Source of the DNA: Luzula sylvatica | Taxonomy: Eukaryota > Streptophyta > Magnoliopsida > Poales > Juncaceae | Direction of reading: 5' to 3' | DNA length: 64,000 nt | Assembly: GCA_946800325.1 (NCBI GenBank) | Contig: OX326959.1 | Location: forward strand, 31,410,527 to 31,474,526 | In this document: positions 25,297 through 39,246 of the stretch, piece by piece | Position numbering within the stretch: the first letter of the stretch is position 1 | How the letters are laid out: every line of letters starts with the position of its first letter | Program-made: the position numbers and the translations under genes | The notes under the pieces: generated by a model | The model's database searches: none | Seen by the model: the letters and a program-made list of their open reading frames with translations, nothing else | What the model was told of the DNA's origin: nothing

Positions 25297-27336
25297 TCGA
25301 AAAACAAACTTTCTTAGTGTTTGTGAAATTTGGTGAAAAGTTATGTAGTAAAAGATACGATACAAATGATCTAAAAACACGTTATTTGAACTCCTCAAAG
25401 CGTTAAAATCTTGTTTTGAATCGAAAAACAAACTTCCTTAGTGTTTGTGAAATTTGGTGAAAAGTTATGTAGTAAAAGATACGATACAAATGATCTAAAA
25501 ACACGTTATTTGAACTCCTCAAAGCGTTAAAATCTTGTTTTGAATCGAAAAACAAACTTCCTTAGTGTTTGTGAAATTTGGTGAAAAGTTATGTAGTAAA
25601 AGATACGATACAGATGATCTAAAAACACGTTATTTGAACTCCTCAAAGCGTTAAAATCTTGTTTTGAATCGAAAAACAAACTTCCTTAGTGTTTGTGAAA
25701 TTCGGTGAAAAGTTATGTAGTAAAAGATACGATACAAATGATCTAAAAACACGTTATTTGAACTCCTCAAAGCGTTAAAATCATGTTTTGAATCGAAAAA
25801 CAAACTTCCTTAGTGTTTGTGAAATTTGGTGAAAAGTTATGTAGTAAAAGATACGATACAAACGATCTAAAAACACGTTATTTGAACTCCTCAAAGCGTT
25901 AAAATCTTGTTTTGAATCTAAAAACAAACTTCCTTACTGTTTGTGAAATTTGGTGAAAAGTTATGTAGTAAAAGATACGATACAAATGATCTCAAAACAC
26001 GTTATTTGAACTCCTCAAAGCGTTAAAATCTTGTTTTGAATCGAAAAACAAACTTCCTTACTGTTTGTGAAATTTGGTGAAAAGTTATGTAGTAACAGAT
26101 ACGATACAAAAGATCTAAAAACACGTTATTTGAACTCATCAAAGCGTTAAAATCTTGTTTTGAATCGAAAAACAAACTTTCTTAGTGTTTGTGAAATTTG
26201 GTGAAAAGTTATGTTGTAAAAGATACGATACAAACGATCTAAAAACACGTTATTTGAACTCCTCAAAGCGTTAAAATCTTGTTTTGAATCGAAAAACAAA
26301 CTTTCTTAGTGTTTGTGAAATTTGTTGAAAAGTTATGTTGTAAAAGATACGATACAAACGATATAAAAACACGTTATTTGAACTCCTCAAAGCGTTAAAA
26401 TCTTGTTTTGAATCGAAAAACAAACTTTCTTAGTGTTTGTGAAATTTGGTGAAAAGTTATGTAGTAAAATATACGATACAAATGATCTAAAAACACGTTA
26501 TTTGAACTCCTCAAAGCGTTAAAATCTTGTTTTGAATCGAAAAACAAACTTCCTTAGTGTTTGTGAAATTTGGTGAAAAGTTATGTAGTAAAAGATACGA
26601 TACAAATGATCTAAAAACACGTTATTTGAACTCCTCAAAGCGTTAAAATCTTGTTTTGAATCGAAAAACAAACTTCCTTAGTGTTTGTGAAATTTGGTGA
26701 AAAGTTATGTAGTAACAGATACGATACAAACGATCTAAAAACACGTTATTTGAACTCCTCAAAGCGTTAAAATCTTGTTTTGAATCGAAAAACAAACTTC
26801 CTTAGTGTTTGTGAAATTTGGTGAAAAGTTATGTAGTAAAAGATACGATACAGACGATCTAAAAACACGTTATTTGAACTCCTCAAAGCGTTAAAATCTT
26901 GTTTTGAATCGAAAAACAAACTTCCTTAGTGTTTGTGAAATTCGGTGAAAAGTTATGTAGTAAAAGATACGATACAAATGATCTAAAAACACGTTATTTG
27001 AACTCCTCAAAGCGTTAAAATCATGTTTTGAATCGAAAAACAAACTTCCTTAGTGTTTGTGAAATTTGGTGAAAAGTTATGTAGTAAAAGATACGATACA
27101 AACGATCTAAAAACACGTTATTTGAACTCCTCAAAGCGTTAAAATCTTGTTTTGAATCTAAAAACAAACTTCCTTACTGTTTGTGAAATTTGGTGAAAAG
27201 TTATGTAGTAAAAGATACGATACAAACGATCTAAAAACACGTTATTTGAACTCCTCAAAGCGTTAAAATCTTGTTTTGAATCGAACAACAAACTTCCTTA
27301 CTGTTTGTGAAATTTGGTGAAAAGTTATGTAGTAAC
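25229..27336 (+). repeat. 17-monomer (2,108-bp) tandem triplication, copy 2
   Basis: It begins in the right half of the A unit at 25173 and contains A2 at 26041, T58 at 26470 and P-Q-R-S leading to A at 27281. The consensus-like unit at 26661 has gained C56 (base 26716), shared with copy 3 but not copy 1, which points to a second, later duplication event. Confidence 0.92.
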
Positions 27337-29444
27337 AGATACGATACAAATGATCTAAAAACACGTTATTTGAACTCCTCAAAGCGTTAAAATCTTGTTT
27401 TGAATCGAAAAACAAACTTTCTTAGTGTTTGTGAAATTTGGTGAAAAGTTATGTAGTAAAAGATACGATACAAATGATCTAAAAACACGTTATTTGAACT
27501 CCTCAAAGCGTTAAAATCTTGTTTTGAATCGAAAAACAAACTTCCTTAGTGTTTGTGAAATTTGGTGAAAAGTTATGTAGTAAAAGATACGATACAAATG
27601 ATCTAAAAACACGTTATTTGAACTCCTCAAAGCGTTAAAATCTTGTTTTGAATCGAAAAACAAACTTCCTTAGTGTTTGTGAAATTTGGTGAAAAGTTAT
27701 GTAGTAAAAGATACGATACAGATGATCTAAAAACACGTTATTTGAACTCCTCAAAGCGTTAAAATCTTGTTTTGAATCGAAAAACAAACTTCCTTAGTGT
27801 TTGTGAAATTCGGTGAAAAGTTATGTAGTAAAAGATACGATACAAATGATCTAAAAACACGTTATTTGAACTCCTCAAAGCGTTAAAATCATGTTTTGAA
27901 TCGAAAAACAAACTTCCTTAGTGTTTGTGAAATTTGGTGAAAAGTTATGTAGTAAAAGATACGATACAAACGATCTAAAAACACGTTATTTGAACTCCTC
28001 AAAGCGTTAAAATCTTGTTTTGAATCTAAAAACAAACTTCCTTACTGTTTGTGAAATTTGGTGAAAAGTTATGTAGTAAAAGATACGATACAAATGATCT
28101 CAAAACACGTTATTTGAACTCCTCAAAGCGTTAAAATCTTGTTTTGAATCGAAAAACAAACTTCCTTACTGTTTGTGAAATTTGGTGAAAAGTTATGTAG
28201 TAACAGATACGATACAAAAGATCTAAAAACACGTTATTTGAACTCATCAAAGCGTTAAAATCTTGTTTTGAATCGAAAAACAAACTTTCTTAGTGTTTGT
28301 GAAATTTGGTGAAAAGTTATGTTGTAAAAGATACGATACAAACGATCTAAAAACACGTTATTTGAACTCCTCAAAGCGTTAAAATCTTGTTTTGAATCGA
28401 AAAACAAACTTTCTTAGTGTTTGTGAAATTTGTTGAAAAGTTATGTTGTAAAAGATACGATACAAACGATATAAAAACACGTTATTTGAACTCCTCAAAG
28501 CGTTAAAATCTTGTTTTGAATCGAAAAACAAACTTTCTTAGTGTTTGTGAAATTTGGTGAAAAGTTATGTAGTAAAATATACGATACAAATGATCTAAAA
28601 ACACGTTATTTGAACTCCTCAAAGCGTTAAAATCTTGTTTTGAATCGAAAAACAAACTTCCTTAGTGTTTGTGAAATTTGGTGAAAAGTTATGTAGTAAA
28701 AGATACGATACAAATGATCTAAAAACACGTTATTTGAACTCCTCAAAGCGTTAAAATCTTGTTTTGAATCGAAAAACAAACTTCCTTAGTGTTTGTGAAA
28801 TTTGGTGAAAAGTTATGTAGTAACAGATACGATACAAACGATCTAAAAACACGTTATTTGAACTCCTCAAAGCGTTAAAATCTTGTTTTGAATCGAAAAA
28901 CAAACTTCCTTAGTGTTTGTGAAATTTGGTGAAAAGTTATGTAGTAAAAGATACGATACAGACGATCTAAAAACACGTTATTTGAACTCCTCAAAGCGTT
29001 AAAATCTTGTTTTGAATCGAAAAACAAACTTCCTTAGTGTTTGTGAAATTCGGTGAAAAGTTATGTAGTAAAAGATACGATACAAATGATCTAAAAACAC
29101 GTTATTTGAACTCCTCAAAGCGTTAAAATCATGTTTTGAATCGAAAAACAAACTTCCTTAGTGTTTGTGAAATTTGGTGAAAAGTTATGTAGTAAAAGAT
29201 ACGATACAAACGATCTAAAAACACGTTATTTGAACTCCTCAAAGCGTTAAAATCTTGTTTTGAATCTAAAAACAAACTTCCTTACTGTTTGTGAAATTTG
29301 GTGAAAAGTTATGTAGTAAAAGATACGATACAAACGATCTAAAAACACGTTATTTGAACTCCTCAAAGCGTTAAAATCTTGTTTTGAATCGAACAACAAA
29401 CTTCCTTACTGTTTGTGAAATTTGGTGAAAAGTTATGTAGTAAC
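27337..29444 (+). repeat. 17-monomer (2,108-bp) tandem triplication, copy 3
   Basis: It contains A2 at 28149, T58 at 28578, C56 at 28824 (shared with copy 2) and P-Q-R-S leading to A at 29389. Beyond 29444 the sequence continues with B(G54), C and D(C71), unlike what follows A in the other copies, so the triplication ends here. Confidence 0.92.
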
Positions 29445-31000
29445 AGATACGATACAAATGATCTAAAAACACGTTATTTGAACTCCTCAAAGCGTTAAAA
29501 TCTTGTTTTCAATCTAAAAACAAACTTTCTTAGTGTTTGTGAAATTTGGTGAAAAGTTATGTAGTGAAAGATACCATACAAATGATCTAAAAACACGTTA
29601 TTTGAACTCCTCAAAGCGTTAAAATCTTGTTTTGAATCGAAAAACAAACTTTCTTAGTGTTTGTGAAATTTGGTGAAAAGTTATGTAGTAAAAGATACGA
29701 TACAATTGATCTAAAAACACGTTATCTGAACTCCTCAAAGCGTTAAAATCTTGTTTTGAATCGAAAAACAAACTTTCTTAGTGTTTGTGAAATTTGGTGA
29801 AAAGTTATGTAGTAAAAGATACGATACAAACGATCTAAAAACACGTTATTTGAACTCCTCAAAGCGTTAAAATCTTGTTTTGAATCGAAAAACAAACTTT
29901 CATAGTGTTTGTGAAATTTGGTGAAAAGTTATGTTGTAAAAGATACGATACAAACGATCTAAAAACACGTTATTTGAACTCCTCAAAGCGTTAAAATCTT
30001 GTTTTGAATCGAAAAACAAACTTTCATAGTGTTTGTGAAATTTGTTGAAAAGTTATGTTGTAAAAGATACGATACAAACGATCTAAAAACACGTTATTTG
30101 AACTCCTCAAAGCGTTAAAATCTTGTTTTGAATCGAAAAACAAATTTCCTTAGTGTTTGTGAAATTTGGTGTAAAGTTATGTAGTAAAAGATACGATACA
30201 AATGATCTAAAAACACGTTATTTGAACTCCTCAAAGCGTTAAAATCTTGTTTTGAATCGAAAAACAAACTTTCTTAGTGTTTGTGAAATTTGGTGAAAAG
30301 TTATGTAGTAAAAGATACGATACAAATGATCTAAAAACACGTTATTTGAACTCCTCAAAGCGTTAAAATCTTGTTTTGAATCGAAAAACAAACTTCCTTA
30401 GTGTTTGTGAAATTTGGTGAAAAGTTATGTAGTAAAAGATACGATACAAATGATCTAAAAACACGTTATTTGAACTCCTCAAAGCGTTAAAATCTTGTTT
30501 TGAATCGAAAAACAAACTTCCTTAGTGTTTGTGAAATTGGGTGAAAAGTTATGTAGTAAAAGATACGATACAGACGATCTAAAAACACGTTATTTGAACT
30601 CCTCAAAGCGTTAAAATCTTGTTTTGAATCGAAAAACAAACTTCCTTAGTGTTTGTGAAATTCGGTGAAAAGTTATGTAGTAAAAGATACGATACAAATG
30701 ATCTAAAAACACGTTATTTGAACTCCTCAAAGCGTTAAAATCATGTTTTGAATCGAAAAACAAACTTCCTTAGTGTTTGTGAAATTTGGTGAAAAGTTAT
30801 GTAGTAAAAGATACGATACAAACGATCTAAAAACACGTTATTTGAACTCCACAAAGCGTTAAAATCTTGTTTTGAATCTAAAAACAAACTTCCTTACTGT
30901 TTGTGAAATTTGGTGAAAAGTTATGTAGTAAAAGATACGATACAAACGATCTAAAAACACGTTATTTGAACTCCTCAAAGCGTTAAAATCTTGTTTTGAA
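27337..31000 (+). repeat. 3.66-kb block matching 6257-9920 (offset 170 monomers)
   Basis: Partner of 6257-9920. It begins as the third copy of the 17-monomer triplication and then continues through A-B(G54) at 29389 into sequence that the other two triplication copies lack. Private changes include a C at about 29510 and a G at p35 of monomer 30505. It ends where monomer 31001 (T3, C21, T40) replaces the P-type unit found at 9921. Confidence 0.85.
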
Positions 31001-31558
31001 TCTAAAAACAAACTTCCTTACTGTTTGTGAAATTTGGTGTAAAGTTATGTAGTAAAAGATACGATACAAATGATCTAAAAACACGTTATTTGAACTCCTC
31101 AAAGCGTTAAAATCTTGTTTTGAATCGAAAAACAAACTTTCTTAGTGTTTGTGAAATTTGGTGAAAAGTTATGTAGTAAAAGATACGATACAAACGATCT
31201 AAAAACACGTTATTTGAACTCCTCAAAGCGTTAAAATCTTGTTTTGAATCTAAAAACAAACTTCCTTACTGTTTGTGAAATTTGGTGAAAAGTTATGTAG
31301 TAAAAGATACAATACAAACGATCTAAAAACACGTTATTTGAACTCCTCAAAGCGTTAAAATCTTGTTTTGAATCGAACAACAAACTTCCTTACTGTTTGT
31401 GAAATTTGGTGAAAAGTTATGTAGTAACAGATACGATACAAATGATCTAAAAACACGTTATTTGAACTCCTCAAAGCGTTAAAATCTTGTTTTGAATCTA
31501 AAAACAAACTTTCTTAGTGTTTGTGAAATTTGGTGAAAAGTTATGTAGTAAAAGATAC

Positions 31559-34500
31559 CATACAAATGATCTAAAAACACGTTATTTGAACTCCTCAAAG
31601 CGTTAAATTCTTGTTTTGAATCGAAAAACAAACTTTCTTAGTGTTTGTGAAATTTGGTGAAAAGTTATGTAGTAAAAGATACGATACAATTGATCTAAAA
31701 ACACGTTATCTGAACTCCTCAAAGCGTTAAAATCTTGTTTTGAATCGAAAAACAAACTTTCTTAGTGTTTGTGAAATTTGGTGAAAAGTTATGTAGTAAA
31801 AGATACGATACAAATGATCTAAAAACACGTTATTTGAACTCCTCAAAGCGTTAAAATCTTGTTTTGAATCGAAAAACAAACTTCCTTAGTGTTTGTGAAA
31901 TTTGCTGAAAAGTTATGTAGTAAAAGATACGATACAAATGATCTAAAAACACGTTATTTGAACTCCTCATAGCGTTAAAATCTTGTTTTGAATCGAAAAA
32001 CAAACTTCCTTAGTGTTTGTGAAATTTGGTGAAAAGTTATGTAGTAAAAGATACGATACAAATGATCTAAAAACACGTTATTTGAACTCCTCAAAGCGTT
32101 AAAATCTTGTTTTGAATCGAAAAACAAACTTCCTTAGTGTTTGTGAAATTTAGTGAAAAGTTATGTAGTAAAAGATACGATACAAATGATCTAAAAACAC
32201 GTTATTTGAACTCCTCAAAGCGTTAAAATCTTGTTTTGAATCGAAAAACAAACTTCCTTAGTGTTTGTGAAATTTGGTGAAAAGTTATGTAGTAAAAGAT
32301 ACGATACAAATGATCTAAAAACACGTTATTTGAACTCCTCAAAGCGTTAAAATCTTGTTTTGAATCGAAAAACAAACTTCCTTAGTGTTTGTGAAATTCG
32401 GTGAAAAGTTATGTAGTAAAAGATACGATACAAACGATCTAAAAACACGTTATTTGAACTCCTCAAAGCGTTAAAATCTTGTTTTGAATCGAAAAACAAA
32501 CTTCCTTAGTGTCTGTGAAATTCGGTGAAAAGTTATGTAGTAAAAGATACGATACAAACGATCTAAAAACACGTTATTTGAACTCCTCAAAGCGTTAAAA
32601 TCATGTTTTGAATCGAAAAACAAACTTCCTTAGTGTTTGTGAAATTTGGAGAAAAGTTATGTAGTAAAAGATACGATACAAACGATCTAAAAACACGTTA
32701 TTTGAACTCCTCAAAGCGTTAAAATCTTGTTTTGAATCTAAAAACAAACTTCCTTACTGTTTGTGAAATTTGGTGAAAAGTTATGTAGTAAAAGATACGA
32801 TACAAACGATCTAAAAACACGTTATTTGAACTCCTCAAAGCGTTAAAATCTTGTTTTGAATCGAACAACAAACTTCCTTACTGTTTGTGAAATTTGGTGA
32901 AAAGTTATGTAGTAACAGATACGATACAAATGATCTAAAAACACGTTATTTGAACTCCTCAAAGCGTTAAAATCTTGTTTTGAATCTAAAAACAAACTTT
33001 CTTAGTGTTTGTGAAATTTGGTGAAAAGTTATGTAGTAAAAGATACCATACAAATGATCTAAAAACACGTTATTTGAACTCCTCAAAGCGTTAAAATCTT
33101 GTTTTGAATCGAAAAACAAACTTTCTTAGTGTTTGTGAAATTTGGTGAAAAGTTATGTAGTAAAAGATACGATACAATTGATCTAAAAACACGTTATCTG
33201 AACTCCTCAAAGCGTTAAAATCTTGTTTTGAATCGAAAAACAAACTTTCTTAGTGTTTGTGAAATTTGGTGAAAAGTTATGTAGTAAAAGATACGATACA
33301 AATGATCTAAAAACACGTTATTTGAACTCCTCAAAGCGTTAAAATCTTGTTTTGAATCGAAAAACAAACTTCCTTAGTGTTTGTGAAATTTGCTGAAAAG
33401 TTATGTAGTAAAAGATACGATACAGATGATCTAAAAACACGTTATTTGAACTCCTCATAGCGTTAAAATCTTGTTTTGAATCGAAAAACAAATTTCCTTA
33501 GTGTTTGTGAAATTTGGTGAAAAGTTATGTAGTAAAAGATACGATACAAATGATCTAAAAACACGTTATTTGAACTCCTCAAAGCGTTAAAATCTTGTTT
33601 TGAATCGAAAAACAAACTTCCTTAGTGTTTGTGAAATTTGCTGAAAAGTTATGTAGTAAAAGATACGATACAAATGATCTAAAAACACGTTATTTGAACT
33701 CCTCAAAGCGTTAAAATCTTGTTTTGAATCTAAAAACAAACTTCCTTACTGTTTGTGAAATTTGGTGAAAAGTTATGTAGTAAAAGATACGATACAAATG
33801 ATCTCAAAACACGTTATTTGAACTCCTCAAAGCGTTAAAATCTTGTTTTGAATCGAAAAACAAACTTCCTTACTGTTTGTGAAATTTGGTGAAAAGTTAT
33901 GTAGTAACAGATACGATACAAAAGATCTAAAAACACGTTATTTGAACTCATCAAAGCGTTAAAATCTTGTTTTGAATCGAAAAACAAACTTTCTTAGTGT
34001 TTGTGAAATTTGGTGAAAAGTAATGTTGTAAAAGATACGATCCAAACGATCTAAAAACACGTTATTTGAACTCCTCAAAGCGTTAAAATCTTGTTTTGAA
34101 TCGAAAAACAAACTTTCTTAGTGTTTGTGAAATTTGTTGAAAAGTTATGTTGTAAAAGATACGATACAAACGATATAAAAACACGTTATTTGAACTCCTC
34201 AAAGCGTTAAAATCTTGTTTTGAATCGAAAAACAAACTTCCTTAGTGTTTGTGAAATTTGGTGAAAAGTTATGTAGTAAAAGATACGATACAGACGATCT
34301 AAAAACACGTTATTTGAACTCCTCAAAGCGTTAAAATCTTGTTTTGAATCGAAAAACAAACTTCCTTAGTGTTTGTGAAATTCGGTGAAAAGTTATGTAG
34401 TAAAAGATACGATACAAATGATCTAAAAACACGTTATTTGAACTCCTCAAAGCGTTAAAATCATGTTTTGAATCGAAAAACAAACTTCCTTAGTGTTTGT

Positions 34501-35402
34501 GAAATTTGGTGAAAAGTTATGTAGTAAAAGATACGATACAAACGATCTAAAAACACGTTATTTGAACTCCTCAAAGCGTTAAAATCTTGTTTTGAATCTA
34601 AAAACAAACTTCCTTACTGTTTGTGAAATTTGGTGAAAAGTTATGTAGTAAAAGATACGATACAAACGATCTAAAAACACGTTATTTGAACTCCTCAAAG
34701 CGTTAAAATCTTGTTTTGAATCGAACAACAAACTTCCTTACTGTTTGTGAAATTTGGTGAAAAGTTATGTAGTAACAGATACGATACAAATGATCTAAAA
34801 ACACGTTATTTGAACTCCTCAAAGCGTTAAAATCTTGTTTTGAATCTAAAAACAAACTTTCTTAGTGTTTGTGAAATTTGGTGAAAAGTTATGTAGTGAA
34901 AGATACCATACAAATGATCTAAAAACACGTTATTTGAACTCCTCAAAGCGTTAAAATCTTGTTTTGAATCGAAAAACAAACTTTCTTAGTGTTTGTGAAA
35001 TTTGGTGAAAAGTTATGTAGTAAAAGATACGATACAATTGATCTAAAAACACGTTATCTGAACTCCTCAAAGCGTTAAAATCTTGTTTTGAATCGAAAAA
35101 CAAACTTTCTTAGTGTTTGTGAAATTTGGTGAAAAGTTATGTAGTAAAAGATACGATACAAACGATCTAAAAACACATTATTTGAACTCCTCAAAGCGTT
35201 AAAATCTTGTTTTGAATCGAAAAACAAACTTTCATAGTGTTTGTGAAATTTGGTGAAAAGTTATGTTGTAAAAGATACGATACAAACGATCTAAAAACAC
35301 GTTATTTGAACTCCTCATAGCGTTAAAATCTTGTTTTGAATCGAAAAACAAACTTCCTTAGTGTTTGTGAAATTTGGTGAAAAGTTATGTAGTAAAAGAT
35401 AC
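31559..35402 (+). repeat. 31-monomer (3,844-bp) tandem repeat, copy 1
   Basis: Diagnostic changes recur at 3,844 bp: T112-type change at 31608/35452/39296, A38 at 32650/36494 (then 40214), C66 at 34042/37886 (then 41358), an A36 unit and E with G69. The left limit is the C63 site of the B unit at 31497. Private changes in this copy include C25 near 32513 and an A in the p47 region near 34022. Neighbouring monomers 32365 and 32489 both have C35; only the second has A115. Confidence 0.92.
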
Positions 35403-35464
35403 CATACAAATGATCTAAAAACACGTTATTTGAACTCCTCAAAGCGTTAAATTCTTGTTTTGAA
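35341..35464 (+). repeat. Hybrid monomer: consensus left, B right (copied at 39185)
   Basis: It has G3, C16 and G21 of a consensus-like unit but C63 of a B unit, which elsewhere carries T3 and T16. The exchange lies between p16 and p63. It marks the boundary between copies 1 and 2 of the 31-monomer repeat and recurs at the copy 2/3 boundary (39185). Confidence 0.8.
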
Positions 35465-38400
35465 TCGAAAAACAAACTTTCTTAGTGTTTGTGAAATTTG
35501 GTGAAAAGTTATGTAGTAAAAGATACGATACAATTGATCTAAAAACACGTTATCTGAACTCCTCAAAGCGTTAAAATCTTGTTTTGAATCGAAAAACAAA
35601 CTTTCTTAGTGTTTGTGAAATTTGGTGAAAAGTTATGTAGTAAAAGATACGATACAAATGATCTAAAAACACGTTATTTGAACTCCTCAAAGCGTTAAAA
35701 TCTTGTTTTGAATCGAAAAACAAACTTCCTTAGTGTTTGTGAAATTTGCTGAAAAGTTATGTAGTAAAAGATACGATACAAATGATCTAAAAACACGTTA
35801 TTTGAACTCCTCATAGCGTTAAAATCTTGTTTTGAATCGAAAAACAAACTTCCTTAGTGTTTGTGAAATTTGGTGAAAAGTTATGTAGTAAAAGATACGA
35901 TACAAATGATCTAAAAACACGTTATTTGAACTCCTCAAAGCGTTAAAATCTTGTTTTGAATCGAAAAACAAACTTCCTTAGTGTTTGTGAAATTTAGTGA
36001 AAAGTTATGTAGTAAAAGATACGATACAAATGATCTAAAAACACGTTATTTGAACTCCTCAAAGCGTTAAAATCTTGTTTTGAATCGAAAAACAAACTTC
36101 CTTAGTGTTTGTGAAATTTGGTGAAAAGTTATGTAGTAAAAGATACGATACAAATGATCTAAAAACACGTTATTTGAACTCCTCAAAGCGTTAAAATCTT
36201 GTTTTGAATCGAAAAACAAACTTCCTTAGTGTTTGTGAAATTCGGTGAAAAGTTATGTAGTAAAAGATACGATACAAACGATCTAAAAACACGTTATTTG
36301 AACTCCTCAAAGCGTTAAAATCTTGTTTTGAATCGAAAAACAAACTTCCTTAGTGTTTGTGAAATTCGGTGAAAAGTTATGTAGTAAAAGATACGATACA
36401 AACGATCTAAAAACACGTTATTTGAACTCCTCAAAGCGTTAAAATCATGTTTTGAATCGAAAAACAAACTTCCTTAGTGTTTGTGAAATTTGGAGAAAAG
36501 TTATGTAGTAAAAGATACGATACAAACGATCTAAAAACACGTTATTTGAACTCCTCAAAGCGTTAAAATCTTGTTTTGAATCTAAAAACAAACTTCCTTA
36601 CTGTTTGTGAAATTTGGTGAAAAGTTATGTAGTAAAAGATACGATACAAACGATCTAAAAACACGTTATTTGAACTCCTCAAAGCGTTAAAATCTTGTTT
36701 TGAATCGAACAACAAACTTCCTTACTGTTTGTGAAATTTGGTGAAAAGTTATGTAGTAACAGATACGATACAAATGATCTAAAAACACGTTATTTGAACT
36801 CCTCAAAGCGTTAAAATCTTGTTTTGAATCTAAAAACAAACTTTCTTAGTGTTTGTGAAATTTGGTGAAAAGTTATGTAGTAAAAGATACCATACAAATG
36901 ATCTAAAAACACGTTATTTGAACTCCTCAAAGCGTTAAAATCTTGTTTTGAATCGAAAAACAAACTTTCTTAGTGTTTGTGAAATTTGGTGAAAAGTTAT
37001 GTAGTAAAAGATACGATACAATTGATCTAAAAACACGTTATCTGAACTCCTCAAAGCGTTAAAATCTTGTTTTGAATCGAAAAACAAACTTTCTTAGTGT
37101 TTGTGAAATTTGGTGAAAAGTTATGTAGTAAAAGATACGATACAAATGATCTAAAAACACGTTATTTGAACTCCTCAAAGCGTTAAAATCTTGTTTTGAA
37201 TCGAAAAACAAACTTCCTTAGTGTTTGTGAAATTTGCTGAAAAGTTATGTAGTAAAAGATACGATACAGATGATCTAAAAACACGTTATTTGAACTCCTC
37301 ATAGCGTTAAAATCTTGTTTTGAATCGAAAAACAAATTTCCTTAGTGTTTGTGAAATTTGGTGAAAAGTTATGTAGTAAAAGATACGATACAAATGATCT
37401 AAAAACACGTTATTTGAACTCCTCAAAGCGTTAAAATCTTGTTTTGAATCGAAAAACAAACTTCCTTAGTGTTTGTGAAATTTGCTGAAAAGTTATGTAG
37501 TAAAAGATACGATACAAATGATCTAAAAACACGTTATTTGAACTCCTCAAAGCGTTAAAATCTTGTTTTGAATCTAAAAACAAACTTCCTTACTGTTTGT
37601 GAAATTTGGTGAAAAGTTATGTAGTAAAAGATACGATACAAATGATCTCAAAACACGTTATTTGAACTCCTCAAAGCGTTAAAATCTTGTTTTGAATCGA
37701 AAAACAAACTTCCTTACTGTTTGTGAAATTTGGTGAAAAGTTATGTAGTAACAGATACGATACAAAAGATCTAAAAACACGTTATTTGAACTCATCAAAG
37801 CGTTAAAATCTTGTTTTGAATCGAAAAACAAACTTTCTTAGTGTTTGTGAAATTTGGTGAAAAGTTATGTTGTAAAAGATACGATCCAAACGATCTAAAA
37901 ACACGTTATTTGAACTCCTCAAAGCGTTAAAATCTTGTTTTGAATCGAAAAACAAACTTTCTTAGTGTTTGTGAAATTTGTTGAAAAGTTATGTTGTAAA
38001 AGATACGATACAAACGATATAAAAACACGTTATTTGAACTCCTCAAAGCGTTAAAATCTTGTTTTGAATCGAAAAACAAACTTCCTTAGTGTTTGTGAAA
38101 TTTGGTGAAAAGTTATGTAGTAAAAGATACGATACAGACGATCTAAAAACACGTTATTTGAACTCCTCAAAGCGTTAAAATCTTGTTTTGAATCGAAAAA
38201 CAAACTTCCTTAGTGTTTGTGAAATTCGGTGAAAAGTTATGTAGTAAAAGATACGATACAAATGATCTAAAAACACGTTATTTGAACTCCTCAAAGCGTT
38301 AAAATCATGTTTTGAATCGAAAAACAAACTTCCTTAGTGTTTGTGAAATTTGGTGAAAAGTTATGTAGTAAAAGATACGATACAAACGATCTAAAAACAC

Positions 38401-39246
38401 GTTATTTGAACTCCTCAAAGCGTTAAAATCTTGTTTTGAATCTAAAAACAAACTTCCTTACTGTTTGTGAAATTTGGTGAAAAGTTATGTAGTAAAAGAT
38501 ACGATACAAACGATCTAAAAACACGTTATTTGAACTCCTCAAAGCGTTAAAATCTTGTTTTGAATCGAACAACAAACTTCCTTACTGTTTGTGAAATTTG
38601 GTGAAAAGTTATGTAGTAACAGATACGATACAAATGATCTAAAAACACGTTATTTGAACTCCTCAAAGCGTTAAAATCTTGTTTTGAATCTAAAAACAAA
38701 CTTTCTTAGTGTTTGTGAAATTTGGTGAAAAGTTATGTAGTGAAAGATACCATACAAATGATCTAAAAACACGTTATTTGAACTCCTCAAAGCGTAAAAA
38801 TCTTGTTTTGAATCGAAAAACAAACTTTCTTAGTGTTTGTGAAATTTGGTGAAAAGTTATGTAGTAAAAGATACGATACAATTGATCTAAAAACACGTTA
38901 TCTGAACTCCTCAAAGCGTTAAAATCTTGTTTTGAATCGAAAAACAAACTTTCTTAGTGTTTGTGAAATTTGGTGAAAAGTTATGTAGTAAAAGATACGA
39001 TACAAACGATCTAAAAACACATTATTTGAACTCCTCAAAGCGTTAAAATCTTGTTTTGAATCGAAAAACAAACTTTCATAGTGTTTGTGAAATTTGGTGA
39101 AAAGTTATGTTGTAAAAGATACGATACAAACGATCTAAAAACACGTTATTTGAACTCCTCATAGCGTTAAAATCTTGTTTTGAATCGAAAAACAAACTTC
39201 CTTAGTGTTTGTGAAATTTGGTGAAAAGTTATGTAGTAAAAGATAC
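35403..39246 (+). repeat. 31-monomer (3,844-bp) tandem repeat, copy 2
   Basis: It begins inside monomer 35341, whose left side is consensus-like (G3, C16) and whose right side is B-like (C63). That recombinant monomer is reproduced at 39185, so the junction was copied along with the block. The previous monomer 35217 combines A18/T51 with T102, otherwise an E marker, again reproduced at 39061. A private change near 38795 (GCGTAAAAA) distinguishes this copy. Confidence 0.92.

Noticed and set aside
32513..32513. Isolated single-copy substitutions (for example near 8194, 22543, 34022, 46597, 50408) as functional differences
   Set aside because: Each is seen in one monomer only and is adequately explained by recent mutation or residual sequencing error.
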